Assembly (NCBI RefSeq): GCF_005502885.1 | Contig: NZ_SCMR01000021.1 | Coordinates: forward strand, 1-64,000 | DNA length: 64,000 bases | Source of the DNA: Microbacterium sp. 2FI | Lineage (GTDB): Bacteria; Actinomycetota; Actinomycetes; Actinomycetales; Microbacteriaceae | Direction: 5' to 3' | Shown: one piece after another, positions 8,514 through 16,734 of the stretch | Position numbering within the stretch: position 1 is the stretch's first letter | Layout: every line of letters begins with the position of its first letter | The notes under the pieces: generated by a model | Database searches by the model: none | What the model was told of the DNA's origin: nothing | What the model saw: the letters and a program-made list of their open reading frames with translations, nothing else | Program-made: the position numbers and the translations under genes

Positions 8514-9359
8514 TCAGACGTGGTCGCGCCAGGAGTGGCGCGGCTCGAACCCCAGCTGTCGTCGCGCCTTGTCGATCGAGAGGAGCGTGTCGTGCGGACC
8601 GACGCCGCCCTTCACGGCGACTCCGGGGAAGACCTCCTCGATGAGCTCGGCATTAGGCCTGGACATCACGGTGTCGGCGGCGGCGATGATGAACTGATCG
8701 AATCCGGGGGGAGCGATCTCGAGCGCGCGCTGGACCGCCTGCGCGCCGTCCCGGGCGTCGATGTAGCCCCACAGGTTCCACTTGCGACGGAGGGCGTCGT
8801 CGTCGAAGGAGGGGAACTCCGCGTAGTCCTCGGGCACCATCACGTTCGAGAAGCGCAGGGCGGTGATCGAGAGGTCCGGATGCCACCGAACGAGTTCGAC
8901 GGCGAGTCTCTCCTCGAGCGTCTTGACGAGTGAGTAGACGGACTCGGGCCGCGGCGGGTAGTCCTCGTCGACCGGGATGTACGGCGGCGGAGTGTCGAAC
9001 GGGAGTCCCTGCACCGTCTCGCTGGAGGCTGCCACGATGCGACGGATGCCGAGGCGGACGGTGGCCCAGAACACGTTGAACGTCGCCGCCATGTTGTTGT
9101 GGAACGTGGCGATGTCGCTCCGGATGCCGGGAGCGGGGATCGCGCCGAGATGCACGACCGCGTCGAAGCCGTCGTGGCGGTCGCCGACCGCGGTGAAGGC
9201 GTCCACCACCTGACCGTAGTCGGTCAGATCGACCTGGACGAAGGACGGGCCGCGAGTGCCGACGACGTCCATTCCGATGACGTCGTGCCCCGCCGCGACG
9301 AGCTCACGAAAGACGACGGTGCCGAGTTTTCCGGATGCTCCGGTGAGTGCGATGCGCAT
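8514..9359 (-). CDS. NAD(P)-dependent epimerase/dehydratase (extended SDR)
   Basis: 281 residues. Rossmann dinucleotide motif GASGKLG at residues 7-13, acidic residue after strand 2 (MDVV), HLGAIPAPG loop, catalytic Ser pair (AASSET) and the YxxxK dyad as YSLVK near residue 140. The fold and the HLGAIP loop recall uronate dehydrogenases and UDP-sugar epimerases. It sits between the LacI regulator and the giant hydrolase on the opposite strand, tail to tail with the regulator, so a role in sugar oxidation or epimerisation is plausible but unproven. ATG 9359 is the only good start. Confidence 0.8.
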   Translation of the reverse strand: MRIALTGASGKLGTVVFRELVAAGHDVIGMDVVGTRGPSFVQVDLTDYGQVVDAFTAVGDRHDGFDAVVHLGAIPAPGIRSDIATFHNNMAATFNVFWATVRLGIRRIVAASSETVQGLPFDTPPPYIPVDEDYPPRPESVYSLVKTLEERLAVELVRWHPDLSITALRFSNVMVPEDYAEFPSFDDDALRRKWNLWGYIDARDGAQAVQRALEIAPPGFDQFIIAAADTVMSRPNAELIEEVFPGVAVKGGVGPHDTLLSIDKARRQLGFEPRHSWRDHV

Positions 9360-9430
9360 CGTTCCAGCATGTCAGTGACCGGGCGCCGCGGCGCCGCCCG
9401 GCTCACGGTCGTGATCGGGGACGGAATCAC

Positions 9431-9447
9431 CGAAAACTTCGAAAACC
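9431..9447. promoter_or_regulatory. Candidate operator of the first LacI regulator, copy 2
   Basis: CGAAAACTTCGAAAACC, the second copy of the CGAAAWCTWCGAAAWCC pattern, 111 bp before the giant hydrolase start. A looser relative (CGAAAACTCGAAACC) occurs at 34017-34031, before the surface operon. A GTTAAC palindrome at 9452-9457 lies just downstream. Confidence 0.5.
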
Positions 9448-9557
9448 ATTGCGTTAACCAAATCGACCCTGCTTGACTGTGCCTGACTCGTCCTGGCGCC
9501 CCACTCGCTGTAGCGCGGCAGCCGGGTCATCCGATTCCCCGATGGAGAGGAAGGGCG

Positions 9558-12500
9558 ATGTCGCCTGCATCTTTGAGGAAACCGGTCGCCGGAGCTGCGA
9601 TCCTCGCGCTCACCGCGGCCACACTGGCTTTGGCGCCGACAGCGGCGGTCGCCGATGTCGTCCCCGGCAATGAGGCGGACGTGGGGGTGTACACGAACGG
9701 CCAGACCGATTCGATGGACATCGGCGACCCCACGTACGCCAACATCGACGAGGTCGCGGCGAAGCTCGCGACCGGTGTCGACTGGACGGCGAACAGCATG
9801 CACGACCGGATCTTCGAAAAGGATCTCGCCGCCGGGGGGACCGACTACTACCTCGACCGCATCCTGGGAGTGTCGGGCACGGCGAACAACACCGTGCTCC
9901 AGACCCGCGGCCGCTCGCTCTATATGCGCGGCGGCAGCAACTGGGGCGTCATGGGCTTCGCGGGCTCCGCGTTCGCCGGCGGCCCGAACAACCTCGGCAA
10001 CTTCTACACCGTCGTCGTACCCGGACAGACGGTCACCGAGGTCGGCGCGCAGCGGTTCAATGCGCCCAGCCACGCGAAGTCGCAGTACTCGATCGGCGCG
10101 ACGGGCGTCGTGGCGGATCTGCGAAAGTTCGTCACCCACGACAACGTGGCCGTCACCGCGCTCACCTTCCGCAACACCAGCGGCGCCGAGCAGACCTTCA
10201 CGGTCCGGGCGGCATCGCCGCTGGCCACCGGTGCGGGCGACGAAGCGGATGAGCTGGTCGGCACACGCACCCTCACGAGCGGTGCGAACAACGGGCTCGT
10301 CGACACCCCGTGGTCGACGGTGAAGATCGGACTCAAGGCCGACGGCTTCCAGCGCACGGGTGCGAACCTCGAGCGTCAGGTCACGGTGCCCGCGGGCGGA
10401 TCGGTCGAGCTCTCCGTCGTCGGCGCCCTCTACAGCGACTCGCTGCCGGCCGGAGCCACCGAGCTCGACGCGTATGCAGAGCTCGCGCCCGCCGCTGCCT
10501 TCCAGCAGGGCGTGACCGAGTTCAACCGGCGCTGGGCACAGGACATCCCCTACATCGACGTGCCGAACGCGGCCGTCGAGAAGGCGATCGTCTATCGCTG
10601 GTGGGGCGAGCGCTACAACGTGCTCGACTCCAACGAGCCGGGCTACGTGTACCAGTACCCGACGACCATCGAGGGCGTGAACCTGTACCAGAACGCGGTC
10701 GTGCTCACCCAGCCGATGCACCTGCAGGACACGAAGTGGATCCGGACGCCCTACCTTCCGTACGGCCAGATCCTCAACGTGGGCGAGCTCTCGGGCTCAT
10801 CCGCGTTCCTCGACAGCCCCGGACACACGAGCTGGAACAACCACTACTCGCAGTATCTGGGCACCGCCGGTCTCGAGGCCTACAACGTCCACGGTGGTGG
10901 CACGGCCGTCGCCGAGCGCTTCGCGCGATACTTCGAGGGCGACGGCGTCGGGCAGCTGGAGCACTACGACGGCAACGACGACATGCTCATCGCCTACGAC
11001 ACGAACTACATGCCCGGCAACGACTCCGACGCGATCACGTTCGGCTACCCGCGGACCAACGCGTCCGCGCCGGGTGCGCGCACGATCGAGCGCCCCGAGT
11101 CGGCCTACGTGTGGGGCGCGTTCGACGCGGCCCGCCAGCTTTACGAGATCGCCGGCGCAGACGAGGCGAAGGTCGGAGAGATGGGCGACACCGCGGACGA
11201 GATCCGCGAGGCGATCCTGGGTCGCCTCTGGAGCACCGAGATGCGCTCGTTCCTCGCCGGCACGTCGCACGGCGCCCTGTCGGCGGACTCGTCGGGAACC
11301 GGGGCCAACCCGCTCTCGGCGGCCGAGCGCGATCTGATCCCCGCGAAGGAGTCGAACCTGTTCGACATCTACGCCGAGGGTCTGATCCCGACCGAGGACG
11401 CCGAGGACTACGTCGACGGGCTGCGGTTCCTCCGCTACGGCGACAACTTCCCGATCTTCCCCTTCTACACGGCCAACCAGTACGACCGTGCGAAGTTCAG
11501 CATCGGCGGATCGAACAACTTCTCCAACATCAACTTCACGGTGCAGTACCGCGCCGTTCGGGAGGCGCTGCGCCACTACGACCCCGAGGGGAAGTACATC
11601 ACCCCCGAGTACGCTGCGCGCCTGCTCGACTGGATGGCGTGGAGCATCTACCCGGGCGGCGACGCTCGGGTGGCGAACCAGGCCGAGTACTACTCGAACT
11701 GGAACGCGACGGCGAAGACGTACAACCGCAACAATCCGAACCACGTGATGCTCGGCAACATGAACTACATCTACGTGGAGGACATGGGAGGCATCCAGCC
11801 GCGCTCGGACGACAAGGTCGAACTGTGGCCGATCGACCTCGGCTACGACCACTTCATGGTCAACAATCTGCGCTACCACGGACAGGACCTCACGATCGTG
11901 TGGGACGAGGACGGCTCGCACTACGACCTCGGTGCCGGGTACAGCCTGTTCATCAACGGTGAGCGCAAGGCGACCGCCGACGCGCTGGGCCGGTTCGTCT
12001 ACGACCCTGCCGCGAACGACATCGTCGAATCCGACGAGGGCCTCGCCGTCGACGTCGTCTCCGACGAGGGCGCCGATCTGCCGACGGCAGCCGGAACGCC
12101 GATCGAGGACGACCGCGTCGTGGAGTACCTCAAGACGGCGGGCATCGACCTGGGTGAGGACGCGGCGAATCTCGCCGCCGACGCGACCCTCACGTCGTCG
12201 TACACCCAGCAGGGAGCGCGGCCGACGCCGTGGCGCAACTTCCACACTCCGGGTTACTCGACGGGCTCGATGAACTACACGCCGGGTGCCATTGCCGAGA
12301 CCGAGCGGCCGGTGTCGCTGGATGCCGTGACCGACGGAACCACGGTCAACGAGCCCTACTGGGGCAACTACGGCACCACCGACGCGAACGGCTACGTGGA
12401 GCTCGACTTCGGCGAACCGCGGACCTTCGACAACGTCAAGGTCTGGTTCGTGAGCGATCGGCAGAGCGGCGGCTACAGCCAGCCCCAGCGCTACCAGATC

Positions 12501-14276
12501 CAGCTGCAGAACGGATCGGGGGACTGGGTCAGCATTCCCGACACGTTCAAGTCGCCCAAGATCGTGCAGCCGAAGTTCAACGAGGCGCTGTTCGATCAGG
12601 TCACCGCGAGCAAGGTCCGCGTCGCGTTCGTCAACACCCCGACGAAGTACACGGCCATCTCCGAGATCCAGGTGTTCGATTCCGGACGCGACGTTCCGGC
12701 AGTGGTCAACGATGCTCCGGTCGTGACGGCGGCAGCCGATCGCTCGCGCGACGGCAACCTCTCGACGACCTTGACCGGAACGGCGACGGACGACGGCATC
12801 CCCGAGGACGGCGCGCTCACGGTCGGATGGTCGACGGTGTCGGCACCTGCCGGCGCGGGGGTCATCTTCAGCAACGCGACGGCGCTGACCACGACGGTCA
12901 CGGGCACGGTGGCGGGGGCCTACACCTTCCGTCTCACGGCCTCGGACGGTGCGCTCACGACGCAGCGCGACGTCGAGCTGCAGCTCAGTGAGAAGGCGAC
13001 CTCGGCCGAGTTCGGCGCGGTCGCGACGATCACCACGAGCGGCACGTCGTCGTGGGAGAACCACACCCGGGTGAACGAGGCGACCACTCCGGCCAGCTCC
13101 GCTCCCGGAGCGGGCAACGGCTGGGGCAACTGGGGACAGCCGGCCAACGGCACGTCGCCGGCGACCGCCGCGTGGATCCGGTATCAGTGGCCTTCGGCCG
13201 TGCGCCTGCAGTCGACCGAGATCTACTGGTACGACGACAACGGCGGGACGCGGATGCCGCGGTCCGACACGTACACAGTGGAGTATTCGAACGACGGCAC
13301 GACGTGGACCCCGGTCACGCTCTCGGGCGGATCGACGTACGCCGGCGCGCTCGTGCGCAACACCTACAATCGGCTCGAGTTCGAGCCGATCGAGGCGACC
13401 CAGCTGCGCATCCGGATCACGGGAGTGCAGGGTTCCGGCGCCGGCACCGGTGTGCTGCGCTGGCGGGCCAACGGCGAGACGGTCGCGTCGGTGGACGCCC
13501 CCGTGATCATGCGGACCGTCGTGGGCGAGATCCCGGTGCTGCCGGCTGAGCTGGACGTCGTGTACTCCAGCGGCTCCCGCGGCTCGGTGCCGTTCACCTG
13601 GCAGGCGATCACGGCGGAGCAGGTCGCAGAGGCCAACGTCGAGCCGTTCGTCGTCTACGGGACGAACACCACGAACGGTCTCATCGCGCAGGCGCAGATC
13701 TACGTGCGGCCCGAGAACTCGCAGGGCGGCATCTCGATCCAGGGCGCTGAGCAGTTCGAGCAGTCCGTCGATGTCGGCGAGCAGCCCTGGCTCCCCGAGA
13801 AGGTCGAGGTCTCGTACAACGACGGATCGCGTGACAACCAGGCGATCGGCGTGGAGTGGGACTACGACGAGTCGATCGTCGACCGGCCGGGCGTCTACAC
13901 GATCCGCGGAGACCTCGTGCTCCCGGCCTACGTGAGCACGGCGGGCACGACCTCCACCACGCTGACGCTCACCGTCGGGGACGGCGTCTCGCCCGGGCCC
14001 CAGATCTCTGCGACGGCGAGCACCCGCTGCGTCGCGGGCAAGGTCGTCGTGGTGGTGCGGGCCGTGAACGAACACGATGAGCCGCTCGCGTTCGAGCTGA
14101 AGTCCTCGTTCGGCACGAAGCAGTTCGCCGCTGTGCAGCCGGGCAAGGCCGTCAGCCAGGTGTTCACCACGCGGATGGTGGGGGTGGATGCCGGCACCGC
14201 CGACGTGACCGCCACCACCACCGGCGGAGAGAGCACCACCGTGGAGGCCGCGTACGCAGCCGCCTCCTGCGGCTGA
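9558..14276 (+). CDS. Giant secreted hydrolase, probable GH121 beta-L-arabinobiosidase (HypBA2-like)
   Basis: 1572 residues. Signal peptide at 1-33 (hydrophobic core, ALAPTAAVA cleavage region). Next come a beta-sandwich part (about 40-320) and a helical barrel (about 330-760, with YRWWGERYN, YPTTIEGVN and NFTVQYRAVREALRHYDPEG) like GH63/GH121-type enzymes. Two F5/8-type or CBM-like sandwiches (about 870-1030 and 1150-1310), one Ig-like segment between them, two short Big_4-like repeats and the shared C-terminal RCVAGK domain complete it. GH121 enzymes release beta-1,2-arabinobiose from Hyp-linked oligoarabinosides; a neighbouring cytoplasmic GH127, ABC importer and LacI gene reproduce the B. 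longum hyp locus. GH142 or another (alpha/alpha)6 family is possible. ATG 9558 has AGGAAGGG upstream. Confidence 0.6.
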   Translation: MSPASLRKPVAGAAILALTAATLALAPTAAVADVVPGNEADVGVYTNGQTDSMDIGDPTYANIDEVAAKLATGVDWTANSMHDRIFEKDLAAGGTDYYLDRILGVSGTANNTVLQTRGRSLYMRGGSNWGVMGFAGSAFAGGPNNLGNFYTVVVPGQTVTEVGAQRFNAPSHAKSQYSIGATGVVADLRKFVTHDNVAVTALTFRNTSGAEQTFTVRAASPLATGAGDEADELVGTRTLTSGANNGLVDTPWSTVKIGLKADGFQRTGANLERQVTVPAGGSVELSVVGALYSDSLPAGATELDAYAELAPAAAFQQGVTEFNRRWAQDIPYIDVPNAAVEKAIVYRWWGERYNVLDSNEPGYVYQYPTTIEGVNLYQNAVVLTQPMHLQDTKWIRTPYLPYGQILNVGELSGSSAFLDSPGHTSWNNHYSQYLGTAGLEAYNVHGGGTAVAERFARYFEGDGVGQLEHYDGNDDMLIAYDTNYMPGNDSDAITFGYPRTNASAPGARTIERPESAYVWGAFDAARQLYEIAGADEAKVGEMGDTADEIREAILGRLWSTEMRSFLAGTSHGALSADSSGTGANPLSAAERDLIPAKESNLFDIYAEGLIPTEDAEDYVDGLRFLRYGDNFPIFPFYTANQYDRAKFSIGGSNNFSNINFTVQYRAVREALRHYDPEGKYITPEYAARLLDWMAWSIYPGGDARVANQAEYYSNWNATAKTYNRNNPNHVMLGNMNYIYVEDMGGIQPRSDDKVELWPIDLGYDHFMVNNLRYHGQDLTIVWDEDGSHYDLGAGYSLFINGERKATADALGRFVYDPAANDIVESDEGLAVDVVSDEGADLPTAAGTPIEDDRVVEYLKTAGIDLGEDAANLAADATLTSSYTQQGARPTPWRNFHTPGYSTGSMNYTPGAIAETERPVSLDAVTDGTTVNEPYWGNYGTTDANGYVELDFGEPRTFDNVKVWFVSDRQSGGYSQPQRYQIQLQNGSGDWVSIPDTFKSPKIVQPKFNEALFDQVTASKVRVAFVNTPTKYTAISEIQVFDSGRDVPAVVNDAPVVTAAADRSRDGNLSTTLTGTATDDGIPEDGALTVGWSTVSAPAGAGVIFSNATALTTTVTGTVAGAYTFRLTASDGALTTQRDVELQLSEKATSAEFGAVATITTSGTSSWENHTRVNEATTPASSAPGAGNGWGNWGQPANGTSPATAAWIRYQWPSAVRLQSTEIYWYDDNGGTRMPRSDTYTVEYSNDGTTWTPVTLSGGSTYAGALVRNTYNRLEFEPIEATQLRIRITGVQGSGAGTGVLRWRANGETVASVDAPVIMRTVVGEIPVLPAELDVVYSSGSRGSVPFTWQAITAEQVAEANVEPFVVYGTNTTNGLIAQAQIYVRPENSQGGISIQGAEQFEQSVDVGEQPWLPEKVEVSYNDGSRDNQAIGVEWDYDESIVDRPGVYTIRGDLVLPAYVSTAGTTSTTLTLTVGDGVSPGPQISATASTRCVAGKVVVVVRAVNEHDEPLAFELKSSFGTKQFAAVQPGKAVSQVFTTRMVGVDAGTADVTATTTGGESTTVEAAYAAASCG

Positions 14277-14283
14277 GGTGAAC

Positions 14284-14316
14284 GGGAGGCGACGCCGGAT
14301 CCCGGCGTCGCCTCCC
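14284..14316 (+). terminator. Hairpin terminator after the giant hydrolase
   Basis: 15-bp perfect arms (14284-14298 and 14302-14316) with a 3-base loop, eight bases after the stop codon, followed by CTTCTG rather than a T-run. It should separate this gene from the Tat-exported GH127 that begins 80 bp further on, or act as a leaky read-through point. Confidence 0.7.
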
Positions 14317-14396
14317 CTTCTGCCCCCTGTTCTGCCCGACCGCACGCGCGGCGGCATCCACCCTCGCCGACCCAGTGAAGTGAAAGGAACCACACG

Positions 14397-16706
14397 ATGA
14401 CACCCGAAACCCAGACGGGGATCTCACGACGCAAGGTCGTGGTCGGGGGAGGGATCGCGCTCGCCGGCATGGCCGCCGCAGTAGCGCTCCTCGACCCGAC
14501 GAACGCGCGCGCCACCGCGGGCGCCGCTTCCCAGGCGTCCGCGTTCCGCGCGGCCGGCGTCGCACGTTCGGCGCGCATGGTGCTGGCAGGCCAGACGCAT
14601 GTGTACCCCGACGCCTGGAGCGTGCAGCCCTTCCCGCTCACGTCGGTCTCGCTCGGCCAGAGCGTCTTCACGCGGGCGCTCAACCAGCACCTCGTGCTGT
14701 ACCGGGCGTACTCGGTCGACAAGATCCTCGCGGTCTTCCGCCGCAATGCCGGTCTCGACACCCGCGGCGCGACACCGCCCGGCGGGTGGGAGGAGTACGG
14801 CCCCAACCCGGACGCGCAGCGTTGGGGACCCCGCGAGTACACGCGCGGCCAGAACACCGCCGGCGCCGGCGGCTGCCTCCGCGGCCACTACGGCGGCCAC
14901 TTCCTCAGCGGCATCTCGATGGCGTACGCCGCCACCGGAGAGCTGGCGCTGCTCAACAAGGTGAACGCGATCGTGGCGGGGCTCGCCGAGTGCCGCACGG
15001 CGCTCGCCGCACAGCAGTACCAGGATGCCCCGCGCTACTCGCACCCGGGGTTCCTGTCGGCGTACGGCGAGTGGCAGTTCTCGGCGCTCGAGGAGTTCGC
15101 ACCCTACGGCGAGATCTGGGCGCCGTATTACACGCTGCACAAGATCCTCGCCGGGCTCCTCGACGCGCACGCGCTCGCCGGCAGCGACCTCGCGCTCGAG
15201 CTCGCCGAAGGGATCGGGCACTGGGTCTTCAGCCGCCTGTCGGCCTGCACCCCGGCGCAGCTCGCCCGCATGTGGGGGTCGTACATCGCCGGCGAGTACG
15301 GCGGCATGAACGAGGTGCTCGTCGAGCTCTACTGGCGCTCGGCCGATCCCGCGAAGGCGGAGTTCCTCGATGCCGCGAAGCTCTTCACGCTGCACACCCT
15401 GGTGGATGCCTGCGCGACGGGCGTCGACACTCTCAACGGCAAGCACGCCAACCAGCACATCCCGCAGTTCCCCGGCTACATCAAGCTTGCGGCCGAGACC
15501 GGCGACGAGCACTTCCTCGACGCCTCGAAGGGCTTCTTCGACATGGTCGTGCCCGGCCGCGCCTACGCGCACGGCGGCACGGGCGAGGGCGAGCTGTGGG
15601 GTCCGGCGGGAGCAGTGGCGGGTGACATCGGTCCGCGCAACGCCGAGTCGTGCGCGGCCTACAACATGCTCAAGGTCGCCAGCTATCTGTTCTTCAACGA
15701 GCAGGACCCGGGCTACATGGACTACTACGAGCGGACGGTGCTCAACCACATCCTCGGCGGTCGGCGCAATGCCGAGTCGACGACAGGCCCCGAGAACCTG
15801 TACATGTTCCCGGTGCATCCGGGCGCCCGAAAGGAGTACGGCAACGGCAACATCGGCACGTGCTGCGGCGGGACGGGGCTCGAGAGCCACGTGAAGTACC
15901 AGGAGGGCATCTACTTCCGGTCCAAGGACCAGACCGAGCTCTATGTGAACCTCTACATCGCCTCGACTCTCACGTGGGACGAGACCGGGCTCGAGCTCGA
16001 GCAGGTTTCGTCGTACCCCGAGGGCGAGACGTCGACGCTGACCGTCACCGCGGCCCCGAGCGGACCGCTCACGGTCCACCTGCGGGTGCCCGCGTGGGCG
16101 TCCGGCGTCGAGATCGCGGTGAACGGAGCCGCCGCCGGCGTCGCCGCCGAGCCCGGCACCTACGCGTCGATCGCGCGCACGTGGGCGGCCGGCGACACGA
16201 TCACCGTGCGCATCCCGCTCGCCGTGCGTGTCGAGCGCTCGCCCGACCGCGCCGACATTCAGACGCTCCTGTACGGTCCGGTCGTGCTCTCGGCGACCAG
16301 TTCGTCCTCGAGCTATCTGAAAGTCTCGGTCGCCGACCGGCTCGACCTCGACGGCCACGTCAGCCGGGGGATCAGCAAGACGGCTGCGAACGTCTTCACG
16401 ATCGGCAACCTGACGTACGAGCCGGCGTACAACGGCAAGGACGTGGCGTACCACATGTACTTCCAGCGAAACGAGCCCACGGTGACCTTCGCCGGGCGTG
16501 ACTCCGGCGTCGCCAACCCGCGTCGATCGGGGTCGACGCTGCTCGACGACATCTGGGAGTCGGCGCCGTTCGAGACCCGGGCGGCCTTCCTCGGTGTGGT
16601 GGGCGACGTCACCGCGTCGTACGTCGCCGACGGGCTGCTGACCTCGCGCAATCGTCAGAAGATCCTGCTCGCCGCCGGCCGTGCCCCGATCGACGGGGGC
16701 AGCTGA
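14397..16706 (+). CDS. Tat-exported GH127/GH146-type beta-L-arabinofuranosidase
   Basis: 769 residues. The N-terminus has a twin-arginine signal (SRRKVVVGG at residues 10-18, then a hydrophobic helix), so the folded, probably metal-loaded enzyme is exported by Tat; this fits a family with a zinc-thiolate active site. The DUF1680 barrel runs from about 65 to 560. Active-site residues visible: Glu in GGTGEGELWG (acid/base region), E417 and C419 in NAESCAAYN, and C489-C490 in GTCCGGTGLESH, the GTG-ENH-like variant seen in GH146-type members. A beta-sandwich follows. Unlike the other large secreted proteins here it has no RCVAGK tail. GAAAGGAA precedes ATG 14397. Likely trims beta-L-arabinofuranosyl ends outside the cell. 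Confidence 0.85.
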   Translation: MTPETQTGISRRKVVVGGGIALAGMAAAVALLDPTNARATAGAASQASAFRAAGVARSARMVLAGQTHVYPDAWSVQPFPLTSVSLGQSVFTRALNQHLVLYRAYSVDKILAVFRRNAGLDTRGATPPGGWEEYGPNPDAQRWGPREYTRGQNTAGAGGCLRGHYGGHFLSGISMAYAATGELALLNKVNAIVAGLAECRTALAAQQYQDAPRYSHPGFLSAYGEWQFSALEEFAPYGEIWAPYYTLHKILAGLLDAHALAGSDLALELAEGIGHWVFSRLSACTPAQLARMWGSYIAGEYGGMNEVLVELYWRSADPAKAEFLDAAKLFTLHTLVDACATGVDTLNGKHANQHIPQFPGYIKLAAETGDEHFLDASKGFFDMVVPGRAYAHGGTGEGELWGPAGAVAGDIGPRNAESCAAYNMLKVASYLFFNEQDPGYMDYYERTVLNHILGGRRNAESTTGPENLYMFPVHPGARKEYGNGNIGTCCGGTGLESHVKYQEGIYFRSKDQTELYVNLYIASTLTWDETGLELEQVSSYPEGETSTLTVTAAPSGPLTVHLRVPAWASGVEIAVNGAAAGVAAEPGTYASIARTWAAGDTITVRIPLAVRVERSPDRADIQTLLYGPVVLSATSSSSSYLKVSVADRLDLDGHVSRGISKTAANVFTIGNLTYEPAYNGKDVAYHMYFQRNEPTVTFAGRDSGVANPRRSGSTLLDDIWESAPFETRAAFLGVVGDVTASYVADGLLTSRNRQKILLAAGRAPIDGGS

Positions 16707-16734
16707 CATGTCGAAGACAAGCGAAGGGAAACCA

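Noticed and set aside
9383..9400. GGCGCC-rich palindrome before the giant hydrolase
   Set aside because: Short, self-complementary G/C sequence expected by chance at this base composition; no partner elsewhere.
10797..14393. Very long open frame on the minus strand opposite the giant hydrolase (about 1200 codons)
   Set aside because: Arg/Asp/Val-rich shadow translation of high-GC coding DNA. The plus strand encodes a clear signal peptide, recognisable domains and the shared tail.
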